A stretch of 13,915 nt of DNA from Asaia bogorensis. GTDB lineage: Bacteria > Pseudomonadota > Alphaproteobacteria > Acetobacterales > Acetobacteraceae. Location of the stretch: the NCBI GenBank assembly GCA_945874515.1, contig CAMCHA010000016.1:1-13915 (forward strand), given 5' to 3'. A program made the position numbers and the translations under genes. This document shows, one piece after another, positions 1 through 7,581 of this stretch (position 1 is its first letter; every line of letters begins with the position of its first letter). The notes beneath the pieces are model-generated. The model was not told where the DNA came from, made no database searches, and saw only the letters and a list, made by a program, of their open reading frames with translations.

Positions 1-1538
1 AACACGCGGTCAACCACAATGCCAAAGACATTGGCGCCCACCTGCATCACAACAACATAACCCTTGAGGCCACCAACCGGTGCCTCACGCAGCCGCAACA
101 GTGAAGACAGCGACACCAACGGCAGCAGGCGATCACGCAGGCGCAGCACAGGCGCATCCTTGATCATTTCAATGCGCGTATTGCCTTCATGCTCATCGCC
201 AACGCGCACCAATTCCACCACGCCAATCTGCGGAATGGCGAAGCGCTCACCACCCGCCTGTACGATCAGCGCCGACACAATCGCCAGCGTCAGCGGAATC
301 TTGATGGTGAAGGTGGTGCCGCGCCCTTCCTTTGAACGCAAGTCGATCGTACCGCCGATTCGTTCGATATTCGTCTTGACCACATCCATCCCAACCCCGC
401 GGCCGGAGACAGAGGTGATTTGCTGCGCCGTGGAAAAGCCAGGGCGGAAGATGAAGCGCAGCACATCATGTTCGCTCATCAGCGCGAGTTCAGCCTCGGT
501 CGTAAGACCCTGGGCCAGTACCTTGGCACGAATCTTCTCAACCGGCAGGCCGCGGCCATCATCGCCGATTTCGATGATGATATGCCCGCCCTGATGATAG
601 GCATTCAGCAGGATGCGCCCAGTTTCTGGCTTGCCCGCCGCGCGACGATCCGCCGGGCCTTCCAACCCATGATCCCCGCTATTGCGCACCATATGCGTCA
701 GCGGGTCCTTGATCAGTTCCAGTACTTGGCGGTCCAATTCGGTATCGGCGCCGCGCATCTCAAGATCAATTTTCTTGCCCAGGTCATTGGCCAAATCGCG
801 CACCAGCCGGGGCAGCTTCGCCCAGGCATTACCAATCGGCTGCATGCGCGTCTTCATCACGCCTTCCTGTAATTCGGAAGTAATGTGCGACAGTCGCTGC
901 AAAGGCACCGAAATCTGGCTATCGGATGATACGCGCGCCAATTGCATGAGCTGATTGCGCGTCAGCACCAGTTCACTGACCAGCGTCATCAAATCTTCCA
1001 GCACTTCAACAGAAACGCGAATCGTCTGCTGCGCGGTCGCGGATTCGGTCTGCACCGCCTCAGCCACCGCTTCGGCGGCGCGGGGCGCCGGTGCTGCGGT
1101 TGGCGCGACTTCAACAGGCGCGTCGGCCTTCGCCTGCGGCACAGATGGCAGCGTAACCGCGTCGCCGCGCGCCGCTGCATCCAGGGCCGCGATTACCGCC
1201 CCATCATCGCCATCCGGTTCCTGGCCATGCTGTTCAAGCCCCACAACGATCTTGCGAATGGCATCCGCCGCCGCAAAAATCAGCGTAATGCCTTGCGGCG
1301 TCACCGCCAGGGTACCATCGCGGTAAAGACCCAGCATGGTCTCCGCCGCATGGGCTACTTTTTCCAGCCGCGACAGGCCAAGAAAACCGCAAGTCCCCTT
1401 GATAGTATGCACCTGCCGGAAAACCTCGGCGAGCGTTGGCGCATCATCCGGCGCGCGTTCAAGGCGCAGCAGCGCCTCATCCACGGCACTCAGGCCTTCA
1501 TGGGTTTCAGTGAGAAAATCAGAGAGTAAATCGTCCAT
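1..1538 (-). CDS. cheA: Chemotaxis histidine kinase CheA (partial, C-terminus beyond the left edge)
   Basis: CheA is the cytoplasmic kinase of chemoreceptor arrays; it autophosphorylates on a histidine and passes phosphate to CheY/CheB. About 512 codons are visible with no stop before base 1. Residues 1-125 form the HPt domain, with the phosphoacceptor H44 in VHTIKGTCGF. An Ala/Pro-rich linker (about 126-170) follows, then the P3 dimerisation helices (about 172-235). The ATPase domain shows an N box (DPLTHMVRNSGDHG, about 278-291), a G1 box (GDDGRG, 325-330), FRPGFST (364-370) and SGRGVGMD (378-385). A CheW-like domain begins about residue 410 and is cut off. The linker is too short for a usual P2 docking domain. 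The start at 1538 is preferred over an in-frame ATG at 1544 because GGGG lies at a better distance from it. The chpT-like gene lies 75 bases upstream on the same strand. Identification is very secure. Confidence 0.96.
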   Translation of the reverse strand, partial: MDDLLSDFLTETHEGLSAVDEALLRLERAPDDAPTLAEVFRQVHTIKGTCGFLGLSRLEKVAHAAETMLGLYRDGTLAVTPQGITLIFAAADAIRKIVVGLEQHGQEPDGDDGAVIAALDAAARGDAVTLPSVPQAKADAPVEVAPTAAPAPRAAEAVAEAVQTESATAQQTIRVSVEVLEDLMTLVSELVLTRNQLMQLARVSSDSQISVPLQRLSHITSELQEGVMKTRMQPIGNAWAKLPRLVRDLANDLGKKIDLEMRGADTELDRQVLELIKDPLTHMVRNSGDHGLEGPADRRAAGKPETGRILLNAYHQGGHIIIEIGDDGRGLPVEKIRAKVLAQGLTTEAELALMSEHDVLRFIFRPGFSTAQQITSVSGRGVGMDVVKTNIERIGGTIDLRSKEGRGTTFTIKIPLTLAIVSALIVQAGGERFAIPQIGVVELVRVGDEHEGNTRIEMIKDAPVLRLRDRLLPLVSLSSLLRLREAPVGGLKGYVVVMQVGANVFGIVVDRV

Positions 1539-1613
1539 AACCATCCCCAGGGAATGTCGTATGGGATGATTATGGGCCAGCGCTTGCGAATAAAGCGTAA
1601 AGCCCGCGCAGAT
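1539..1613. other. chpT-cheA intergenic spacer
   Basis: This 75-base gap separates two co-directional minus-strand genes. It holds the cheA ribosome-binding region (CTGGGG just upstream of the start). A short inverted repeat, CGCTT at 1581-1585 with AAGCG at 1593-1597, could form a 5-bp stem just after the chpT stop. No run of T follows the stem, so a terminator is not supported and read-through into cheA is expected. No other ORF is credible here. Confidence 0.4.
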
Positions 1614-2261
1614 TCAGTTGGGCATAGTCATCATCAATGCGGCGGCAGCCTCACCAGGCGGCAAAGCAAGGCTGAGCGAAACACCAGCAGCGCCGGCGCT
1701 GATGCACAACCACAGCGCCAAGGCATCGCGGCTGGAAATATCGCTGGGCAGCGCCGCCCCCGCCGCATGGCGCAGCAGCACGGGGCTCCAATTCGCCGCA
1801 GTACCAATGGGCAGAATCGTGATTTCGCGTTGCAGGTCACCAGCCAGGCGCACCACACCACCGCGCGGCAAGGCTTCACCGGCCACCAAAAGGCCGCTCA
1901 ACAGCAAAGGCACCATGGTTTCGGAAAGCGGAGTCGCTTCCGGCAAATCGCCAAGTTCAAGATGCGCCCGGCCTGCCGCAATCTGGCCCTTCAGCAAGCC
2001 AAGCACCGCGCCCAAAGTGCGCGCTTCCCCACTGCCCAGCACTGACCGCCACAGCAATAGGCGCCGGCGCAGCATATCCGCAGCTTCGCCGGCCAAATCC
2101 GCCGCTTCAGCGCCGGCATCATTCAGCATTTCCAGCGCATTGCCGATGGTGCCTGCCAAGCCGCCCAAATCATGGCACAGCCTGAGCCCGATCAATCGGG
2201 TCAGGCGCAGATGAAGATCGGCGCCTTCGGCGCTATCAGGCTCAGGGGTTACTTGCGTCAT
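1614..2261 (-). CDS. chpT: ChpT-like histidine phosphotransferase
   Basis: This 215-residue protein resembles the alphaproteobacterial ChpT family. Those are dimeric, histidine-kinase-like proteins that do not bind ATP and shuttle phosphate between receiver domains. The visible hallmark is LRLCHDLGGLAGTIGNALEM near the N-terminus, where H30 in the RLCHDL motif is the expected phosphorylated residue and the GNALEML stretch continues the dimerisation helix. The rest is an Ala/Leu-rich region of the length expected for the degenerate CA-like domain (ChpT_C). It lies just upstream of cheA in the same direction, with a 75-base gap, so co-transcription is likely. By inference, this one may serve chemotaxis signalling rather than, or as well as, the CtrA pathway of Caulobacter ChpT. 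No clear Shine-Dalgarno sequence precedes the ATG. The family is fairly sure; orthology to Caulobacter ChpT itself is not. Confidence 0.8.
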   Translation of the reverse strand: MTQVTPEPDSAEGADLHLRLTRLIGLRLCHDLGGLAGTIGNALEMLNDAGAEAADLAGEAADMLRRRLLLWRSVLGSGEARTLGAVLGLLKGQIAAGRAHLELGDLPEATPLSETMVPLLLSGLLVAGEALPRGGVVRLAGDLQREITILPIGTAANWSPVLLRHAAGAALPSDISSRDALALWLCISAGAAGVSLSLALPPGEAAAALMMTMPN

Positions 2262-2313
2262 GGGGTTGGACAGTATCCTCTTAAGCCTAGCGAGTTATTA
2301 AGAACGAAAGCGG
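2262..2313. promoter_or_regulatory. Divergent intergenic region between chpT and the DUF3553 gene
   Basis: These 52 bases separate the minus-strand chemotaxis genes from the plus-strand run, so promoters for both directions probably lie here or in the gene starts. The segment is clearly more AT-rich than its surroundings. It contains a perfect 6-bp inverted repeat, TCTTAA at 2279-2284 and TTAAGA at 2298-2303, separated by 13 bases, which could be an operator or simply chance. No textbook -35/-10 pair with 16-18 base spacing was convincing on either strand. Confidence 0.4.
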
Positions 2314-2496
2314 ATGGTGATGGCATTGATAGAACCTGGCATGCGTGTGCGCCACCCAACGGAAGCGGATTGGGGCCTGGGCCAGGTCCAATCCGTGGTG
2401 GGGGAACGCGTCACGGTCAATTTCGAGCATGCCGGCAAGGTATTGATCAATGCCCGCCTGATTGACCTGATTATTGAGGCTCCACCCGCAAGATGA
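2314..2496 (+). CDS. DUF3553 domain protein
   Basis: This is a 60-residue protein of unknown function matching the DUF3553 family, which is common in Alphaproteobacteria. The diagnostic stretch is EPGMRVRHPTEADWGLGQVQ followed by VVGERVTVNFEHAGKVLIN. It reads as a small beta-rich, SH3/CarD-like module, and related sequences also occur as terminal domains of some helicases. No catalytic residues are evident, and the product is probably cytoplasmic because there is no signal or membrane segment. There are two in-frame ATGs, at 2314 and 2320; a weak GAAAG at 2306-2310 is better spaced for 2320, so the true protein may be 58 residues. Its stop codon overlaps the start of the next gene (ATGA at 2493-2496), suggesting coupled translation with the exporter. 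The family call is confident; the function is unknown. Confidence 0.82.
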   Translation: MVMALIEPGMRVRHPTEADWGLGQVQSVVGERVTVNFEHAGKVLINARLIDLIIEAPPAR

Positions 2497-3248
2497 CCGA
2501 TATCTTCAACGCTGCCCTGCCGGTGCTGACCGATTGGCGGTTGCTGGGGGCTGCGATTGCCACGGCCATTGCCGGCCTCATGCGCGGCTATGCCGGCTTT
2601 GGCACTGCGGTCATCCTGGCGCCGATCTATTCCGTGCTTTGGGGCCCCAAGGCCGGGGTGCCGGTGATGCTGCTGATGGAACTGATTGTCTCCATCCAAT
2701 TGCTCCCCAGCGCCTTCAAGGACGCCGATCGGCGCGTTATCCTGCCTATTGGCGGCACGGCCGCGCTGATGACGCCGCTTGGCGCCTATGTCCTGATCAC
2801 CGCGGATGGAGAAATACTGCGCCGCGCCATTGGTGCCTTTGTGCTGGTATTTGGCGGGCTGTTGCTGTCGGGCTGGCGCTACAACGGGTCCCGCCCCTTG
2901 CCGCTGAATATGGCCGTGGGGGCTGTCTCAGGCCTACTGAAGGGCTCCACGGGCATGTCCGGGCCGCCGGTGATCCTTTACCTGCTGGCCGGGCCAGAAG
3001 CGGCCAAGACGCATCGGGCCAATCTGATCCTGTTCTTTTCGGTGATTTCGGTGATTTCCGTCTTCCCGCCGCTGTTTCTGGGGCTGATTGACCTATCCGT
3101 ACTGGTCCGCACTGCGGTGCTGCTGCCCATTATGGTGCTTTGCGTGCCCATCGGGGCGCGGCTTTTCCATGTGGTGCCGCAAAGCTGGTATCGGCCCTTT
3201 GCGCTGATTGTGCTGATTGGTGCGGGGTCCATCGCGCTACTTGTATGA
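2493..3248 (+). CDS. TauE/SafE (TSUP) family membrane transporter
   Basis: This is a 251-residue, highly hydrophobic inner-membrane protein of the TauE/SafE sulfite exporter family (TSUP). Members move small organic or sulfur-containing anions such as sulfite or sulfoacetate, but the substrate here is unknown. Two half-repeats carry the family's glycine-rich motifs: MRGYAGFGTAVILAP (about residues 30-44) and GLLKGSTGMSGPPVILYLL (about 146-164). Around eight membrane spans can be traced, and the length is normal for the family. The ATG overlaps the DUF3553 stop (ATGA), and only a weak GAGG lies upstream, so translation probably depends on coupling. The gene ends 46 bases before the preferred moaA start. 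A link to molybdenum or sulfur handling through the moaA neighbour is possible but unproven. Confidence 0.88.
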   Translation: MTDIFNAALPVLTDWRLLGAAIATAIAGLMRGYAGFGTAVILAPIYSVLWGPKAGVPVMLLMELIVSIQLLPSAFKDADRRVILPIGGTAALMTPLGAYVLITADGEILRRAIGAFVLVFGGLLLSGWRYNGSRPLPLNMAVGAVSGLLKGSTGMSGPPVILYLLAGPEAAKTHRANLILFFSVISVISVFPPLFLGLIDLSVLVRTAVLLPIMVLCVPIGARLFHVVPQSWYRPFALIVLIGAGSIALLV

Positions 3249-3294
3249 ATAAAGGGTCTTGCACCGGACCCCGCTTCGCCCCCAAATCCTGCCT

Positions 3295-4317
3295 ATGAAT
3301 GCTGTCGCTCCGCAACCCGCGCCCTTGATGGACCCTTTCGGGCGCCACGTATCCTATTTGCGCGTCTCGGTGACTGATCGCTGCGACCTGCGCTGCGTCT
3401 ATTGCATGGCGGAAGACATGACCTTCCTGCCCAAGGCGGAAATCCTGACGCTTGAGGAATTGGAACGCCTCTCCGCCGCCTTCATCGCGACCGGTGTGGA
3501 CAAGATCAGGCTGACTGGTGGCGAACCTTTGGTGCGCAAGAATGTGATGTCGCTGATCCGAGGCTTAGGCCAACGCATCGGTCCTGGTGGTTTGCGCGAA
3601 CTGACACTCACCACCAATGGCACGCAGCTTGTCCGTTATGCGGATGAGCTTTTCGCGGCCGGTGTGCGGCGCATCAATGTATCGCTTGATACCTTGGATG
3701 CGAATGCCTTCGCCGCCGTCACGCGCTGGGGCAAGATTGAACAGACTTTGGATGGCATTTTCGCCGCCAAGGCCGCCGGGCTTGCCATCAAGATCAATGC
3801 CGTCGCGCTGAAAGGCGTGAATGAGCATGAATATGACCGCATGATCGCCTGGTGCGGTGAACATGGCTTTGATCTTTGCCTGATTGAAACCATGCCGATG
3901 GGCGATATCACCGGGGATCGCACGGATCAGTATTTGCCATTGTCGCTGGTGCGGTCTCGGCTCAAGCAAAACTGGACACTGGAAGATACGGATTACAGCA
4001 CAGGCGGCCCGGCGCGCTACATGCGCGTGAAGGAAACCGGCCAGCGGATCGGCTTCATCACGCCGATGACGCATAATTTCTGCGAAAGCTGCAATCGCGT
4101 GCGGCTGACCTGCACGGGCACGCTGTATATGTGCCTGGGTCAGGATGATGCGGCGGAATTCCGCGCCATGCTGCGCGACCACAGCGTGGATGAAGCGACG
4201 CTACGCCAAGCGATTCATGACGCCATTGCGCGCAAGCCCAAAGGTCATGATTTTGTGATTGACCGCAGGCATAACCGCCCCGCCGTCGCCCGGCACATGA
4301 GTGTGACCGGTGGCTGA
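3295..4317 (+). CDS. moaA: GTP 3',8-cyclase MoaA
   Basis: MoaA is a radical SAM enzyme that, with MoaC, converts GTP to cyclic pyranopterin monophosphate, the first step of molybdenum cofactor synthesis. The 340-residue frame has the N-terminal cluster motif CDLRCVYC (C30, C34, C37), which binds the SAM-coordinating 4Fe-4S cluster. It has a SAM-binding [10 protein letters not shown], the LTTNGTQL strand, and the C-terminal cluster cysteines C263, C266 and C280 (CxxC-x13-C), which bind the GTP-site cluster. The essential C-terminal Gly-Gly is present (G339-G340). Length is normal for the family. The ATG at 3295 is chosen; the frame is open further upstream to a TTG at 3259, and an ATG at 3328 is also possible. 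No strong Shine-Dalgarno is visible. The stop overlaps the next gene. No other mo genes are in the window. Confidence 0.97.
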   Translation: MNAVAPQPAPLMDPFGRHVSYLRVSVTDRCDLRCVYCMAEDMTFLPKAEILTLEELERLSAAFIATGVDKIRLTGGEPLVRKNVMSLIRGLGQRIGPGGLRELTLTTNGTQLVRYADELFAAGVRRINVSLDTLDANAFAAVTRWGKIEQTLDGIFAAKAAGLAIKINAVALKGVNEHEYDRMIAWCGEHGFDLCLIETMPMGDITGDRTDQYLPLSLVRSRLKQNWTLEDTDYSTGGPARYMRVKETGQRIGFITPMTHNFCESCNRVRLTCTGTLYMCLGQDDAAEFRAMLRDHSVDEATLRQAIHDAIARKPKGHDFVIDRRHNRPAVARHMSVTGG

Positions 4318-4702
4318 GGCGCTGCAAGCCATCATTGCCGCCCTGACGTTGCCGGGGCTACCTGGCTGGACCGGCCTGATCCTGGCGCTGCTTTTGGGCC
4401 TTCTGGTGCTGGCCTTCCTCGGCATGCCCTTCGCCGTTTATGGCGTGAAATCGCGGCTGGAAGCACTGGAACTGCAATTGGCGGAACTGCGCGCCGAATT
4501 GCGCCGCACCGGGCCTGCCGCCACCCCGCGCGCCCCGGTGGAGCAGGATTGGGAAGAACCTGCGGGCTTTACCCCTCGGCGCGAAGCGGAAGTTGGCCCG
4601 CGGCTGAACCCGCCCGTACCGCCGCCCCCCGCCTATAGCCCGCCATCTTTGCGCGAACGCCGCGCCGAACCGAAGCTGGATTGGCGCCCACCCCGCGCCT
4701 GA
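4310..4702 (+). CDS. Small single-span membrane protein with proline-rich tail (unknown)
   Basis: This 130-residue protein is not recognised. A GTG start at 4310 lies inside the end of moaA (8-base overlap). The N-terminus (about residues 2-19) is mildly hydrophobic. A strong membrane helix spans about 20-44, rich in Leu, Gly and Ala. It is followed by a short charged, heptad-like segment ([18 protein letters not shown], about 49-66) that may form a coiled coil. The rest is a Pro/Arg-rich, probably disordered tail with [13 protein letters not shown] around residues 100-112. The arrangement suggests a membrane-anchored protein with a soluble tail. Low-complexity composition could inflate coding appearance, but the overlap with moaA, the position in a same-strand run and the coherent domain layout support a real gene. 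Function unknown. Confidence 0.6.
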   Translation: MAEALQAIIAALTLPGLPGWTGLILALLLGLLVLAFLGMPFAVYGVKSRLEALELQLAELRAELRRTGPAATPRAPVEQDWEEPAGFTPRREAEVGPRLNPPVPPPPAYSPPSLRERRAEPKLDWRPPRA

Positions 4703-4705
4703 ACA

Positions 4706-4751
4706 CGCGCCCCCTTGCGGGCAAGCCCCTGCCCCGGCTTGATGGGGGCGT
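4706..4751 (+). other. Imperfect stem-loop before the Nit hydrolase gene
   Basis: The short gap after the small membrane protein gene contains nested inverted repeats. CGCCCCC at 4708-4714 pairs with GGGGGCG at 4744-4750. Inside that, CAAGCC at 4722-4727 pairs with GGCTTG at 4736-4741 around an 8-base loop. No T-tract follows, so it does not look like a standard terminator. It ends about 10 bases before the AGGAG ribosome-binding site and could damp read-through or affect translation of the next gene, or it may be a chance product of high GC. Confidence 0.35.
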
Positions 4752-4760
4752 CACATGGTT

Positions 4761-4765
4761 AGGAG
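4761..4765 (+). promoter_or_regulatory. Ribosome-binding site AGGAG for the Nit hydrolase gene
   Basis: AGGAG lies 7 bases before the ATG at 4773 and downstream of an earlier in-frame ATG at 4755. It therefore decides the start at 4773. Confidence 0.75.
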
Positions 4766-4772
4766 CAAGCGG

Positions 4773-5618
4773 ATGCGCGTCAGCGTGATCCAGATGAACC
4801 AGGGCAGCGACAAGGCCGCCAATCTGGCGCAGGCCGAAGCGCTGATCGAAGCGGCCATTGCAGCCGACCGGCCCGGGCTGGTCAGCCTGCCGGAAACCTG
4901 GACCAATCTGGGCGGTGGGCGAGATGCCCGCATGGCGGCTGCGGAAGTACTGCCCACACCAGGCGCCGAAGGCGGCCCGGCCTATGAAATGCTACGCGGC
5001 TTGGCGCGCCGGCACGGCATTACGGTGCATGGCGGTTCCATCATCGAAAATGGTGGAGAGAAGCTGTTCAACACCACGCTGGTCTTCGGCCCGGATGGGG
5101 CAGAGATTGCGCGCTATCGCAAGATCCATCTGTTCGACATCACCGCCCCCGATGGGACGGGCTATCGTGAGAGCGCGCTTTATGGCGGCGGGCGCGATCT
5201 GGCGCTGTTTGATGCGGGCGCCATCCGCTTTGCCTGCACCATTTGCTATGATGTGCGCTTCCCGGAACTTTATTCCGCGCTTCGTACCATGGGCGCCGAG
5301 GCCATTCTGGTGCCATCCAATTTCACCCTGCAAACCGGCAAGGATCATTGGGAAGCGCTGCTGCGTGCGCGCGCGATTGATACGCAATGCTGGATCATCG
5401 CCGCCGCTTCTTTTGGACAATATGAAGAACGCGGCGCGCAACGCAGTGTCTATGGCCATTCACTGATCGCGGACCCTTGGGGCCATGTGGTGGCAAAAGC
5501 AAGTGATGGCAAAGGCCACGCCACCGCACGTATTGACCAGGCGCTGACCGCGCGTGTGCGGCGCGACATGCCGCTGTTGGAACACCGTGCCGCTGCTCAG
5601 GGTTGGAAGCGCGCATGA
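4773..5618 (+). CDS. Carbon-nitrogen hydrolase, Nit1/Nit2 type (likely deaminated glutathione amidase)
   Basis: This is a 281-residue cytoplasmic amidase of the nitrilase superfamily. The Glu-Lys-Cys triad is visible: E41 in SLPETW, K117 in YRKIHLFD and nucleophile C158 in [12 protein letters not shown]. The RKIHLFD signature and overall length fit the Nit1/Nit2 group, whose members hydrolyse deaminated glutathione or act as omega-amidases on alpha-ketoglutaramate or similar; deaminated glutathione is my best guess. These are metabolite-repair enzymes cleaning up transaminase side products. The start is set at 4773 by AGGAG at 4761-4765 rather than at 4755. It follows a possible stem-loop, and its stop overlaps the nadK start (ATGA at 5615-5618). 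The family is certain; the exact substrate is inferred. Confidence 0.92.
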   Translation: MRVSVIQMNQGSDKAANLAQAEALIEAAIAADRPGLVSLPETWTNLGGGRDARMAAAEVLPTPGAEGGPAYEMLRGLARRHGITVHGGSIIENGGEKLFNTTLVFGPDGAEIARYRKIHLFDITAPDGTGYRESALYGGGRDLALFDAGAIRFACTICYDVRFPELYSALRTMGAEAILVPSNFTLQTGKDHWEALLRARAIDTQCWIIAAASFGQYEERGAQRSVYGHSLIADPWGHVVAKASDGKGHATARIDQALTARVRRDMPLLEHRAAAQGWKRA

Positions 5619-6391
5619 ACGCCTTCGCGCCCCGCCATGTTACCATCCTCGCTGCGCAAAGCCCTGAGGCGCAAAAGGCCCGCGCCGCGCTGGTGGCGCG
5701 TTATGGCAGCGCGGCAGAAGAAGATGCAGAGGTGGTCGTCGCACTTGGTGGCGATGGCTTCATGCTGGAAACCCTGCATCGCTTCCTGCGCCGTGGCTTG
5801 CCGGTTTATGGCATGAACAGGGGCAGCGTCGGCTTTCTGATGAATGATTATCGGGAAGATGATCTGCCCGCGCGGCTCGCTGCCGCACAAATCGCCACTG
5901 TTCATCCGCTGCGCATGGTCGCTCTCCGCCAGCATGGGCCGCCGGTCGAGGCGCTTGCCATCAATGAGGTTTCGCTGCTGCGTGAAAGCCGCCAGGCCGC
6001 GAAGATACGCATTCTGGTGGATGGCAAGGCACGCCTGCCGGAATTGATTTGCGATGGCATCCTTGTCAGCACGCCCGCCGGCAGCACTGCCTATAATCTT
6101 TCCGCGCATGGGCCGATTGTCCCGCTGAGTGCGAATCTGCTGCCGCTGACGCCAATTTCCGCCTTTCGCCCACGGCGCTGGCGCGGGGCGTTGCTGCCTT
6201 CTGATGCGACGGTGGTCTTCGATATTCTTGAGCCGGACAAGCGCCCTGTCGCCGCAGTGGCGGATTACACCGAAGTGCGTGATGTGACGCGCGTTGAAGT
6301 GCGCGAAGCACGCGATGTCTCACTGACCCTGATGTTCGACCCCGATCGCGGGCTTTCCGAGCGCATCATCGCCGAACAATTCACCGTGTGA
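5615..6391 (+). CDS. nadK: NAD kinase NadK
   Basis: NadK phosphorylates NAD to NADP in the cytoplasm and is the sole dedicated source of NADP. The 258-residue frame shows the GGDG motif (G45-G48, with catalytic D47), the NE motif (N117-E118) that contacts the nucleotide, and the conserved [10 protein letters not shown] block (152-161). Downstream, [16 protein letters not shown] and the C-terminal beta region (ADYTEVRDV) are as in short alphaproteobacterial NadK enzymes. The start is the ATG at 5615, overlapping the Nit hydrolase stop by four bases; an in-frame TTG at 5603 is unlikely. The stop in turn overlaps the GTG start of the MFS gene by three bases. Translational coupling along this run is likely. 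Confidence 0.95.
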   Translation: MNAFAPRHVTILAAQSPEAQKARAALVARYGSAAEEDAEVVVALGGDGFMLETLHRFLRRGLPVYGMNRGSVGFLMNDYREDDLPARLAAAQIATVHPLRMVALRQHGPPVEALAINEVSLLRESRQAAKIRILVDGKARLPELICDGILVSTPAGSTAYNLSAHGPIVPLSANLLPLTPISAFRPRRWRGALLPSDATVVFDILEPDKRPVAAVADYTEVRDVTRVEVREARDVSLTLMFDPDRGLSERIIAEQFTV

Positions 6392-7581
6392 GTGAAGCGC
6401 CGCGCATTGCGCCCCGGCTGTTGTTCTGGGGCACCGCGATTACGCAGCTTGTCGGCTGGGGCTGCCTTTTTACCCCCTTCCAATTGATGGTCGCGCCGAT
6501 GGAGGCCGAGCTTGGCTGGTCGCGCGTGTTGATCTCGGGCGCCTTCACCTGCGGCTTGCTGGTCTCTGGCCTGATCGCGGTGCCGGCGGGGCGCTGGCAG
6601 GATCGCCACGGGCCGCGCGCGATGATGACAGGCGGCGCGCTGCTGGGCGCGCTTTTGTTGGTGGCGTGGAGTTTTGTCTCTCACCCCATCGCCTTTGTCG
6701 TGATTTGGGTTCTGCTGGGTGCGGCGCATGCCACCTGCCTTTGGGGGCCGGCCATGGCGGTGGTGGTGGCACAAGCGCGTGATGTGACGCGCAGCATCAC
6801 GGCGATTACGCTAATCACGGGCTTTACCGGCACCATCTTCATTCCGTTAGTGGAAGCGTTGATCGGGCTTTTCGGCTGGCGAGATGCGTTGTTGGTTTTG
6901 GCAGTAATCCAAACGGGTTCGGCAGCGATCACGGGCTATATGCTGCGCCATGCCGGGCCGCCGAAGCGCATGGCGGAAAGCGCGGCGCCAGTGTCTTTAT
7001 TGCGTCGCTTGCGCGACCCGGTGTTTCTGGGGCTTGCCTTTTGCTTTGCAGCGCATGCCTTCATCGGCACGGGGCTTGGCGCGCATCTGGTGCTGCTGCT
7101 GCGCGAACGTGGCTGGCCGGAAGCGACTGTTCTGCTGCTGGCCGCCGCGCATGGGCCGGGGCAGGTAGCGGCGCGGCTGGTGCTGTTCACGCTTGGGCGC
7201 GGCGTTGCCATGCGCCATGTGGGGCGTTTTGCCTTGCTGCTGCTGCCGATTGGCATGGCGCTTTTCGCGCTCGCGCCGAATAGCCTGGCGCTGACCATTG
7301 CCTTCATCATCGCCTGGGCGGTGGCGGATGGCTTGCTGACCATTCTGCGCGCGGCGGGCGTGGCGGAGATCATGGGGCGCGATGGCTTTGGCGCGACATC
7401 CGGCGCGCTTTCTGCCTTTGCGGTTCTGCCCCGGACGGCCGCGCCCTTGGCGCTGGCGTTGGTGTGGGATGCGGCGGGCGGCTATGGCCCCGTGCCCTGG
7501 CTGCTTCTGGCGATTGCGCTTTTCGCGATGGCGAGTTTTTACGCAGCGTCGCGCCCGCGAAAACCCGACGCTTCAGTTTGA
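6388..7581 (+). CDS. MFS transporter
   Basis: This is a 397-residue inner-membrane protein of the major facilitator superfamily, with about twelve hydrophobic spans in two halves. The conserved loop between spans 2 and 3 is visible as [14 protein letters not shown] (about residues 67-80). A central cytoplasmic loop around [10 protein letters not shown] separates the halves. Substrate and direction of transport cannot be judged; the general look is of monocarboxylate/OFA-like bacterial MFS proteins, but this is only an impression. The GTG start at 6388 overlaps the nadK stop (GTGA), so it is probably translated by coupling. It is the last gene of the plus-strand run. Its 3' end overlaps that of the small lipoprotein gene on the opposite strand by 9 bases, so the two transcripts collide tail to tail with no spacer for a terminator. 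Confidence 0.9.
   Translation: MSEAPRIAPRLLFWGTAITQLVGWGCLFTPFQLMVAPMEAELGWSRVLISGAFTCGLLVSGLIAVPAGRWQDRHGPRAMMTGGALLGALLLVAWSFVSHPIAFVVIWVLLGAAHATCLWGPAMAVVVAQARDVTRSITAITLITGFTGTIFIPLVEALIGLFGWRDALLVLAVIQTGSAAITGYMLRHAGPPKRMAESAAPVSLLRRLRDPVFLGLAFCFAAHAFIGTGLGAHLVLLLRERGWPEATVLLLAAAHGPGQVAARLVLFTLGRGVAMRHVGRFALLLLPIGMALFALAPNSLALTIAFIIAWAVADGLLTILRAAGVAEIMGRDGFGATSGALSAFAVLPRTAAPLALALVWDAAGGYGPVPWLLLAIALFAMASFYAASRPRKPDASV

Noticed and set aside
1554..2214. Plus-strand frames of 160-200 codons opposite the chpT-like gene
   Set aside because: The minus-strand frame carries the RLCHDL phosphotransferase motif; the plus-strand products are low-complexity Ala/Arg/Ser sequences.
3254..3271. GGGTC/GACCC inverted repeat between the TauE-type gene and moaA
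   Set aside because: Only a 5-bp stem with an 8-base loop and no T-tract; not distinguishable from chance, so not called a terminator.
3259..3294. TTG start for moaA 12 codons upstream of the chosen ATG
   Set aside because: The extra residues do not resemble MoaA N-termini and no ribosome-binding site precedes the TTG.
3565..4182. 205-codon minus-strand frame opposite moaA
   Set aside because: moaA is certain on the other strand, with all cluster cysteines in place; the antisense product has no recognisable features.
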